Assembly (NCBI RefSeq): GCF_000376825.1
Contig: NZ_AQXW01000004.1
Location: 1,984,001-2,048,000 of the forward strand
From: Demetria terragena DSM 11295
Lineage (GTDB): Bacteria > Actinomycetota > Actinomycetes > Actinomycetales > Dermatophilaceae
Length of the DNA stretch: 64,000 nucleotides
Direction: 5' to 3'
Shown: positions 33,129-42,800 of the stretch, one piece after another
Numbering within the stretch: the first letter of the stretch is position 1
Layout: each line of letters starts with the position of its first letter
Made by a program: the position numbers and the translations under genes
The notes under the pieces: generated by a model
What the model was told of the DNA's origin: nothing
What the model saw: only the letters and a program-made list of their open reading frames with translations
Database searches by the model: none

Positions 33129-33728
33129 ATGGCGGGCCTGCAAGGAAGTGAGTCGAGACCTTTCATGAAGTTGACCATCGTGCGGGAGCACGGATATATG
33201 GGCATTCTTCGCAGACTGCCAGTGGCAGTTAATGGCCAACTGTTCTGGTTAAGACCCGGGCATCAGGCAGAAGTGGAAGTCCATGCCACGAAAATCGAGA
33301 TATCTAGCACGATGGACTGGCTCGAGCCGAGTTGTTGGGTCTTGTCTGGTCCACCGTCGGTAAAATCTGCTGAGATTCGCTTAAAACCGCATGGGTTATT
33401 TGATTCGCTCTCACCTGCGCAGTCGCAGTTGGAAGCGAAGGTGGTTGGCTCGTCCGACTTCGAACTCCGGCAGGTCGATTTTTCCGAGCTCGCAAGCCCG
33501 GTCGATTTTTCTGCTGACGACAGAGTGCGGGGGCCGCTTTTGGTGTCGCTGGTTGTCGTGTTTCTAACCGCCTGGGTCGCGGGTCTCGCTCGCGCCGCGG
33601 TGTCAGACAACCCGACGGGTTGGTGGCTGGTCGTGCCGCTCATTGGCATGGGAGGCGCGGTGTTGTCCGGGGGTCGGCTGTATTCGCAGCGGGTGTCCGC
33701 AGCCCGTGTCCGACGCCGCTCGAGATAG
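33129..33728 (+). CDS. Membrane protein with N-terminal beta domain, unknown
   Basis: 199 residues. Residues 13-125 look like an all-beta, cytoplasmic or surface domain (LTIVREHGYMGILRRLPVAVNG, then EVEVHATKIEISSTMDWLEPS), with a flavour of PEGA-like domains. Two membrane helices (about 135-155 and 162-182) and a basic tail (RVRRRSR) follow. ATG at 33129 has GAGG seven bases before it; ATG at 33165 would also keep the domain. With the 71-residue protein it forms a two-gene unit of atypical, more AT-rich codon use. Function unknown. Confidence 0.6.
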   Translation: MAGLQGSESRPFMKLTIVREHGYMGILRRLPVAVNGQLFWLRPGHQAEVEVHATKIEISSTMDWLEPSCWVLSGPPSVKSAEIRLKPHGLFDSLSPAQSQLEAKVVGSSDFELRQVDFSELASPVDFSADDRVRGPLLVSLVVVFLTAWVAGLARAAVSDNPTGWWLVVPLIGMGGAVLSGGRLYSQRVSAARVRRRSR

Positions 33729-33923
33729 GGGCGCTCTCGGCCGTGGTTGGCATGTGACCAGGATGAACGGACGGTCAACGTACTCCCGAGTTTGTGCCAC
33801 GGGGCTGCCATCTTTTGACCATTTCTTGGTAAAGCCCATACCGAGAGCGTGAACACGCTTCACATACTTCGCTCACAGGCCCCACCACCCAAGCGGGCCG
33901 TTGGCCGAAAGGAAGCGCACATC

Positions 33924-35219
33924 ATGCGTGGAGTAAAGGTATTGGCACTGGTCGCATCGGCGAGCATCGGAGTTGCGGGCCTGGCCGCCCCCAGCGCCAT
34001 GGCCGCGCCGTCGTCTCAATCTGTGGTTTCGGCATCGACAGCTGATGACGCGAAGCTCAAGAAACTCTACGACAAGCTCGTGGCTCTGATGCCTGCCGAC
34101 GCGAAGGCGAGGCAGCAGGCGGCGAGGGCGAAGGTCGACATCCATCTCAGCCCGCAGCAGGAGGCGGCGCTGGGCCTGATGGAGCGCATGAGCAAGGACC
34201 GCGCGGCACTGAAGAGCAAGGGCGCCTCGCGAACGGCCATCGAAGCGATTGACCCGACCGACTACGACTGTGGGCCCACCAAACTCCAGGCGCAGGTTCA
34301 AGGACTACTGACTGGTGTTAATCAGTGGACGATGCTATCCCTTACGTTTTCCCGCATTCTGGAGTACGCGACATATGACGCGTTGTACTACGCGACGCCG
34401 AAAGACGCGGACTACGACTTGCGAACCAGCGCTGGCCCGCTCAACACCTCTTTCGAGCAGTCGAAGCGGTTCTGGGACGTGCCACTGAACGACGTCAAGC
34501 TGTTCGGGATGAAAAAGAACATTTTCGCTGACCTCAACAGACTCACTCAAGCAGTCCAAGCGACCCTCGGAGTCGGTCCAGCAGATGCCGCAGAGATCGC
34601 CAAGGTCACCCAGGCGACCATTCAAGCGGACCCGGCACTGAACGGTGGTGACCACCCCATCTTCACCCTGGGTGCGTTCGCCTTCAGCGGCGAGGGTGAA
34701 GCCGATCCGACACTGCGCAGGATCTCCGATCGAGTCATTGTCGGTGAAGGCATGTTGTCGGTTCTGGTGGGCAGCGGCAACGGTCGCGTCGGTCCGCAGG
34801 CCGTCGTGGCGCACGAGATGGCCCATCACGTGCAGTACGAAATTGGCTCGTTCGACTCCCCTGACAAAGGGACGGCAGAGGGAACCCGCCGCACCGAGCT
34901 GATGGCCGATGGCTTCGCGTCGTACTTCGGCGCCCACAAGAAGGGCATGAACGCCACCCCCTCGAAAGTGCTGGAGTTCCAGCGCACCTTCCACCTCGTG
35001 GGAGATTGCAGCTTCACCTCAGGCGGCCACCACGGCACCCCGAATCAGCGCCGCGCGGCCTCTGCATGGGGAGCGGCCACGGCGGCCTACGCCAAGGACC
35101 CGAACCGGATCAAGTCGGCGAAGGCTACGGAAACCGCGTTCACGAAGGTCTTGCCAGAGTTGGTCGCGCCGGACGCCCCGGTGACAGCTAAGGCCTACCG
35201 GTCCAAGGTCGCACCCTGA
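33924..35219 (+). CDS. Secreted zinc metallopeptidase-like protein
   Basis: 431-residue exported protein; signal peptide MRGVKVLALVASASIGVAG with cleavage near AMAA (about 28). The C-terminal half has the zinc motif HEMAH at 297-301 and a downstream ELMADGFASYF with Glu325 as third ligand, the arrangement of YpfJ/neutral zinc metallopeptidases (gluzincin-like). The N-terminal ~150 residues are helical and charged. A single Cys pair (CGPT and DCSF) may form a disulphide. Substrate unknown. The ATG at 33924 has AAAGGAAG nine bases before it, and the open frame upstream lacks a signal peptide. Confidence 0.8.
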   Translation: MRGVKVLALVASASIGVAGLAAPSAMAAPSSQSVVSASTADDAKLKKLYDKLVALMPADAKARQQAARAKVDIHLSPQQEAALGLMERMSKDRAALKSKGASRTAIEAIDPTDYDCGPTKLQAQVQGLLTGVNQWTMLSLTFSRILEYATYDALYYATPKDADYDLRTSAGPLNTSFEQSKRFWDVPLNDVKLFGMKKNIFADLNRLTQAVQATLGVGPADAAEIAKVTQATIQADPALNGGDHPIFTLGAFAFSGEGEADPTLRRISDRVIVGEGMLSVLVGSGNGRVGPQAVVAHEMAHHVQYEIGSFDSPDKGTAEGTRRTELMADGFASYFGAHKKGMNATPSKVLEFQRTFHLVGDCSFTSGGHHGTPNQRRAASAWGAATAAYAKDPNRIKSAKATETAFTKVLPELVAPDAPVTAKAYRSKVAP

Positions 35220-35229
35220 CTTAGGTGAG

Positions 35230-35275
35230 TCGATCGGACTGATGGTGCGCTAGAGCGCACCATCAGTCCGATCGA
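35230..35275. terminator. Perfect 22-bp inverted repeat, bidirectional terminator
   Basis: Bases 35230-35251 and 35254-35275 are exact reverse complements with only AG between them. It lies between two convergent genes; no U tract follows on either strand. Its length and perfection are unusual for a terminator. Confidence 0.65.
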
Positions 35276-35290
35276 ACAACGGGGCTTTGC

Positions 35291-36103
35291 TTAGACGTGT
35301 CCGCTCAATTGCGCCATCCGAGTCTCCAGGGCGGCGATCTGGGCTTCTTCTGACTGTGCGCTGACGGCGATCACGTCCACAGCGAGGCGGGCACCGCCAG
35401 CCAGCGAGCGCAGTTCATCAAGTTTGTTGCCGAACGGCGATCCGCTGCCGGGGGAGTAGTAGTGCAGCGCCTCGGTGACCTGGTCGGGAAACAGATCAGA
35501 CTTGGTGACCACGATGACCAACCAGATCGGCCGGTCGCGGCGTACGGCCAGTGAGGCAATGCGATGGGCAGTGATCGCCCAGTCGTCCAGTTCGGTGGAC
35601 ATCAACTGATCCCGCGTCGCCTCAGCGGGTCCGCTGACCCCCGCTGCACGGCGCGGGGTGGCGTGTCCGAACGAGACGACGTGCAGGATCCCGTCGACCG
35701 GTTCATCGTGGAAGACCTCATCCAGCGCGCCGAGTCGGGTTGCGGCGTTGTCGCCGGGCACGACCCGAAAACGGAAACCCTGCAGGCGAGCTGAGCGCTG
35801 CGTACGCCGCTCCATGGTCGCCGAACCGACCTCAAGGTGCTCGTCGGCTGTCGTGCGGCGCACGAGCCGGTCGACCAGTTTGGTCTTGCCGACTCCCGTC
35901 ATGCCGGTCACCGCGACCAAGGGGTAGCGGCTGCGGAATGCGTGCGAGGCCTGATTCGGAAGCCGGGACAAAGCAGCAAGGGCGCCCGCGACACCGGTAC
36001 TGATGGCGGCCCCGGCCGGGCTGCTGAGCGCGGCTCGACCGAGATGGCTGCTGGAAGAGTTCATGGGACTGCTGACCTCGTCGACGTCGATGTTCCGTGC
36101 CAC
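35291..36103 (-). CDS. Small G-domain protein, unknown role
   Basis: 270-residue GTPase-like protein. Walker A/G1 is GMTGVGKT (67-74), a G3-like VPGDNAATRLG and G4 TKSD (200-203, equivalent to NKxD) are present. The first 60 residues are Ser/Ala-rich and may be a hydrophobic or disordered anchor. No effector or membrane domain follows, and there is no Era/Obg domain. Start uncertain: GTG at 36103 or ATG at 36064, neither with a strong ribosome binding site. It is divergent from the MOSC gene, the two starts about 40 bases apart. Confidence 0.7.
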   Translation of the reverse strand: MARNIDVDEVSSPMNSSSSHLGRAALSSPAGAAISTGVAGALAALSRLPNQASHAFRSRYPLVAVTGMTGVGKTKLVDRLVRRTTADEHLEVGSATMERRTQRSARLQGFRFRVVPGDNAATRLGALDEVFHDEPVDGILHVVSFGHATPRRAAGVSGPAEATRDQLMSTELDDWAITAHRIASLAVRRDRPIWLVIVVTKSDLFPDQVTEALHYYSPGSGSPFGNKLDELRSLAGGARLAVDVIAVSAQSEEAQIAALETRMAQLSGHV

Positions 36104-36144
36104 AGTAGCCGCGTCCCATTGACGTTCCGACGAGAGGCGGCACC

Positions 36145-36885
36145 GTGCCGGTGACCCGGATTGGGCTGTCCCTGCTCAAGGGGACGCGCCACCGCACCCT
36201 GAACCGGCTCGACCTCGACGCCGCAGGAGCCCATGGCGATCGAGAACTGTGCCTGATCGACGTCGAGCGCGATCGAATACTTCGCACCATCGAAGTGCCT
36301 TCGCTCGTTCCGGTCGAGGCGTTCTGGGATGGCGATGACCTAGTGGTTCGGATGCCAGGCGGCGAGGAGGTACGCGCCCCGCTGGTGTCGAGCGCGCCAC
36401 CAGCCAGCGCCGACTACTGGGGCCGTGCGGCGTCGATCACCCGGCAGGCGAGCCCGCATGCACAGGTGCTGTCGGCATACCTCGGGCGGCCGGTGGAACT
36501 TGCGCGCGCGGCGCGCGGAGACATCATCTTCCGCGAGAGCATTTCGGTGGTGACTTCCGGCGCCCTGACGCGTCTCGCCGAGCGGGTCGACCTTGCGACG
36601 GAGCCGCTCGCGGAGCGCTTTCGGGCCACCTTCACCCTCGACGCCGAGGACGATCCGCCGGTTGGTTCCCGGTTGCGCCTCGGGGAGGCCGTCATCGAGG
36701 TCACTAGACCGATCGATCGATGTGCGGTGGTCGACATCGCCCCGACGACAGGGGTGCGTACGTCGGGAATCCTGACCGCGCTCCCCCTCGTGGATGGAGC
36801 GCCCACGATGGGAATGGCCGCGCGGGTGGTGACGGCCGGGGCGGTACGCACCGGTGACCCGGGCAACGTCATGTCCACTCCGTGA
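36145..36885 (+). CDS. MOSC domain-containing protein
   Basis: 246 residues with the MOSC beta-barrel that binds a sulfur-bearing molybdenum cofactor. The N-terminal part (1-95) is the MOSC_N-like region; the C-terminal barrel contains the conserved cysteine in PIDRCAVVDI, and ends near GPTMG-type loops. YiiM/mARC-type proteins reduce N-hydroxylated compounds. No molybdopterin synthesis genes are nearby. The start is GTG at 36145 with GAGAGGCGG upstream. Confidence 0.78.
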   Translation: MPVTRIGLSLLKGTRHRTLNRLDLDAAGAHGDRELCLIDVERDRILRTIEVPSLVPVEAFWDGDDLVVRMPGGEEVRAPLVSSAPPASADYWGRAASITRQASPHAQVLSAYLGRPVELARAARGDIIFRESISVVTSGALTRLAERVDLATEPLAERFRATFTLDAEDDPPVGSRLRLGEAVIEVTRPIDRCAVVDIAPTTGVRTSGILTALPLVDGAPTMGMAARVVTAGAVRTGDPGNVMSTP

Positions 36886-36963
36886 CCGGATGGCCCGATT
36901 CCCCCCACCGAGGCCGGGTGCGGGAGATACTCCCTGAACGCCTCGTCCAGTCAGGAGCTCGGT

Positions 36964-38451
36964 ATGTCATCGCAGCCCGCATCACCCCCCAAGGACTATC
37001 GCATCGCGAAAGTCATCCAACTGGCCTTCGTTGCCGCGCTCGGAGGCTTCCTCTTCGGGTTCGACACCGCCGTGATCAACGGTGCGGTCACGCCTATGCG
37101 CGAAGACTTCGGGATGGGTGCCGGACTCACCGGATTCGTGGTCTCCTCCGCCCTGCTCGGCTGCATGGTCGGTGCCTACCTCGCGGGTCGACTGGCCGAT
37201 AAGTGGGGCCGAATCCGCGTGATGGTGGTCGCCGCGGCGCTCTTCACCGTCTCGGCCATCGGCTCGGGCCTCGCGGTCGGGCCGTGGGACATGATCGTCT
37301 GGCGTGTCATCGGCGGTCTTGGCGTGGGCGCCGCCTCGGTGATCGCGCCGGCCTACATCGCCGAGGTGTCTCCCGCAGACATCCGTGGCCGGATGGGCTC
37401 GCTGCAGCAACTCGCCATCGTGTCCGGAATCTTCGTCGCGCTGCTCTCTGACTACGCGTTGGCTGCGGGCGCCGAAGACGGCGCAAACTCCAGCTTGGCG
37501 CTTGGCTTGGACGCGTGGCGGTGGATGTTCATCGTGGAGATCGTCCCAGCGGTGGCATACGGCGTGCTCGCGTTAACCATCCCCGAATCGCCGCGCTATC
37601 TCATGCACTTGGGGCAGGAGAAGAAGGCGCGCGAGGTGCTCTCCTCGGTGCTCACGGCGGGTATCGAAGAGCGGATCAAAGAGATTCGCCGCACGATCGT
37701 CGCCGACCACAAGTCCTCAATCCGCGATCTGATGAAGCCAGGCGGCGGGGTCCTGCCGATCGTCTATATCGGCATCGCCTTGTCGGTGTTCCAGCAGTTT
37801 GTCGGCATCAACGTGATCTTCTACTACTCCTCCACGCTGTGGCAGGCGGTCGGATTCACCGAGGACGACGCGCTCAAGCAGACCGTGATCACCTCAGTGA
37901 CCAACATCGTGGTCACGCTGGTCGCGATCGCACTCATCGACAAAATCGGGCGTCGCAAACTGTTGATGATCGGTTCGAGCGGCATGTTCTTGGCGCTCGG
38001 CACGATGATGGTCATCTTCCTGACCGCTCCCCTCGAACTCCCGGCCACCGCCGATGTGCCTGGCGAAGGGACGGTGAAGTGCGTGACGGAGACGGCCGAC
38101 TGTGTCCCCGCGCCGAACCTCGACATGGCCTTCCTCGGTGATGCCAGCGGACCAGTCGCGCTGATCGCGGCAAACGCCTTCGTCGTGTTCTTCGGAATGT
38201 CCTGGGGCCCTGCGGTCTGGGTGCTGCTCGGCGAGATGTTCAACAACACCATCCGCGCGACAGCGCTGGGTGTTGCGGCCGCCGCGCAGTGGCTCGCCAA
38301 CTTCGCGATCTCGACGTCGTTCCCGGTGTTCGCCGATATCGGTCTGGGATTTGCGTACGGCTTCTACACCGTCTTCGCCCTGCTCTCCTGGTTCTTCGTC
38401 ATGAAATTCGTGCCGGAGACCCGGGGCATCGAGTTGGAGGACATGGAGTGA
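36964..38451 (+). CDS. MFS sugar porter
   Basis: 495-residue proton/sugar symporter with twelve helices. Sugar-porter signatures: GGFLFGFDTAVINGAV (helix 1), RLADKWGRIRVM (motif A), PESPRYLM after helix 6, QQFVGINVIFYYSS in helix 7, GRRKLLM, and PETRGIELEDME at the C-terminus. An extracellular loop between helices 9 and 10 has two cysteines (KCVTETADCVP) about 50 residues long. Related to XylE/GalP/IolT; the substrate could be xylose, hexose or myo-inositol. CAGGAG lies six bases before the ATG. Convergent with the decarboxylase gene. Confidence 0.9.
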   Translation: MSSQPASPPKDYRIAKVIQLAFVAALGGFLFGFDTAVINGAVTPMREDFGMGAGLTGFVVSSALLGCMVGAYLAGRLADKWGRIRVMVVAAALFTVSAIGSGLAVGPWDMIVWRVIGGLGVGAASVIAPAYIAEVSPADIRGRMGSLQQLAIVSGIFVALLSDYALAAGAEDGANSSLALGLDAWRWMFIVEIVPAVAYGVLALTIPESPRYLMHLGQEKKAREVLSSVLTAGIEERIKEIRRTIVADHKSSIRDLMKPGGGVLPIVYIGIALSVFQQFVGINVIFYYSSTLWQAVGFTEDDALKQTVITSVTNIVVTLVAIALIDKIGRRKLLMIGSSGMFLALGTMMVIFLTAPLELPATADVPGEGTVKCVTETADCVPAPNLDMAFLGDASGPVALIAANAFVVFFGMSWGPAVWVLLGEMFNNTIRATALGVAAAAQWLANFAISTSFPVFADIGLGFAYGFYTVFALLSWFFVMKFVPETRGIELEDME

Positions 38452-38463
38452 CCGCGACATCGG

Positions 38464-39847
<1,384 letters not shown>

Positions 39848-39884
39848 TCAGTCCGCGTCGTCGTCCCCGGAGGTAGAGCCCTCG

Positions 39885-42800
39885 ATGTTCTCCCGCATTG
39901 CCATCGTCAACCGCGGCGAGTCCGCGATGCGTCTCATCCACGCAGTGCGCGATCTCAACGCTGCCGCAGGCCCTGGCGGGCACCGCATTGAGACCGTTGC
40001 CTTGCATACCGAGGGTGAGCGACGGGCGATGTTCGTGCGCGAGGCCGACCATGCGTACGACCTGGGCCCGGCCGCGAATCGGCCCTACCTGGACTATGCG
40101 GTCCTGGAACGAGCGCTGGTGGAGTCCGGTGCAGACGCGGCATGGGTCGGCTGGGGTTTCGTCGCGGAGGATCCCCGCTTCGCTGAGTTGTGCGGCCGCC
40201 TCGGGGTGACCTTCATCGGTCCGAGCCCGGAGGCCATGCGCAAACTCGGCGACAAGATCGGGTCGAAGCAAATCGCCGAAGAAGTGGGCGTTCCGGTCGC
40301 ACCGTGGAGCGGTGGCGGCGTCGACACGCTGGAGGACGCCAAGGCAGCGGCCGCGCACATCGGCTACCCGCTGATGCTTAAAGCGACCGCGGGCGGTGGT
40401 GGTCGCGGCATTCGCATGGTGGCTTCCGATGAGGACCTGACCGATGCCTACGAACGCACCCGCGATGAGGCCGAGCGCGCCTTCGGCTCAGGCGTGGTTT
40501 TTCTTGAGCGCCTGGTCACCGGCGCCCGGCACGTCGAGGTCCAGGTCATCGCTGACGGTCAAGGCACGGCCTGGGCTATTGGCGTACGCGACTGCACGGT
40601 CCAGCGCCGCAACCAGAAGGTGATCGAGGAGTCGGCATCGCCGCTCCTGAGTCCCGCCCAGACGGATGAACTGAAGGCGAGCGCGGAGCGCCTCGCCATC
40701 GCCGTGGACTATGCCGGCGCGGGAACGGTCGAGTTCCTCTACCACCCGGGCGAGCAGTTTTTCGCCTTCCTTGAGGTCAACACGCGCCTGCAAGTCGAGC
40801 ACCCGATCACCGAGTCCACCACCGACACCGACCTGGTGAAACTTCAGATCCACGTCGCCAGCGGTGGCCGCCTCGAGGGAGACAAGCCACAAGAACAAGG
40901 CCACGCTGTCGAAGCGCGTCTCAACGCCGAGGACCCGGACCGTGACTTCGCGCCATCACCGGGGAAAATCACCCTGCTTGATCTGCCCTCGGGCCCGGGC
41001 ATCCGGGTGGACACCGGTGTGGCCGAAGGGGATTCGATCCCGGCTGACTTCGATTCGATGATCGCCAAGATCATCGCCGTGGGCCGCGACCGTGACGAGG
41101 CCCTGGCGCGCTTGCGGCGCGCCATGACCGAGACCACGGTGGTCATCGAGGGCGGTGCGACCAACAAGAGCTTCATCCTCGATCTGCTTGACCAACCCGA
41201 GGTGGTCGGAGGCTCCGACGTCGCCTGGGCCGACACCGGCTGGATCGACCGGGTACGCGCCGAGGGGCGTCTGGTGGCCCACCAGCACTCGGGAATTGCG
41301 TTGGTAGCTGCGGGGATTGAAGCCTACGAGGCCGAGGAGGCCGTGGCGCGTACACGTCTCATTGAGACCGCGCGCGGCGGACGACCACAAGCACGTCATC
41401 AGAGCGGCCAGGCAGTTGATCTCAAGCTGCGCGGACTGTCATACAAGGTCACCACCTCGCGAATTGGCCCGAACCGGTTCCGCGTGGTTGTCGACGACGG
41501 CGCCGCTGAGCACACCGTGGACGCCGAAGTCGACCGGATCGACGGCTATGCCAGCCGCCTGACCGTCGGCAATCGCGGCCACCGCCTCATTACGGCCGCA
41601 CACGGGCCGGTGCAGTTGGTTGAGGTCGATGGCATCACACACCGGGTCAGCCGGGATGAGGGTGGCGTCGTGCGTGCGCCCGCGCCAGCCCTTGTGGTGG
41701 CCACTCCCGTCCCGACGGGTGGCGAGGTCGCTGCCGGTGCTCCGGTGCTGGTGTTGGAGTCGATGAAGATGGAGACGGTACTCCCGGCACCGTTCGCGGC
41801 CCGCGTGAAAGAGCTGCTGGTCTCCACGGGAAGCCAGGTCGAGACCGGTGCTCCGATGGTGCGCCTGGAGCCGACGGGCGACGCCGAAGAAGAGACGGTG
41901 ACTGACCAGCCGGGCATCGATCTTGAACTGCCCACGGGCGAGGCGGCGGGTGATCTGTGGTCGCGTGCGCAACGCCATCGCGACCACCTCTCCGCAATGC
42001 TGCTCGGATATGACGTCGACCCTCGAGACGAAGGTCGAGCGCTGAGCGGATATCTCCAAGCGCGCGAGCAGTTGCATGCACAGGGCGAGTCGACGGTCGA
42101 AGCGGAGTTGGGTCTGCTCGAGGTTTTCGCCGACTTTGCCGAGCTGTCCCGCAACCGTCCAGCGGGCGAGGACCTGCATCTGGAAAACCGTGTGCACAGT
42201 TCACGGGAGCACTTCCACACCTACCTGCAGAGCCTCGACGTGGATCGGGGCGCGCTGCCCGAAGCCTTCCGCGGCAAGCTCGCGCGCGTCCTTCGGCACT
42301 ATGGCGTCACCGACCTGGAGCGCACCTCTGACCTTGAGGGCGCCGTCTACCGCGTTTTCTTGGCGCAGCAGCGCTCGGCCCCAGAGGTCAAGCTCGTCAC
42401 GGCCCTCTTGGAAGACTGGCTCACCGTCGCAGCACCTGAGGCGCCCCTCGATGCCTTGGTCCGCGACACCCTCGACCAGTTGGTGACAGCAACCCAGTTG
42501 CGTTTCCCCATCGTCGGAAACCTCGCTCGCAGTGTGCGATTCCGCTGGTTCGACCAGCCGTTGGTCGACGCGGAACGGGAGTGGGTACTCGGCGGTGTGA
42601 GCGACGAACTCGCCGCACTCGACGGGACGCCCGCCGGGCCCGATCGGGATGCCCGCATCGACACGCTGGCTTCAATCCCCGAGCAGATCGTCGGCTTCCT
42701 AGCCGAACGGATTCAAGGCAGCGATCTGCCGACCGACGAGCCCATGCTGGCCGTGCTCATCAAGCGCCACTACCGCGAGCACGCACTTCGACACCTCCGT

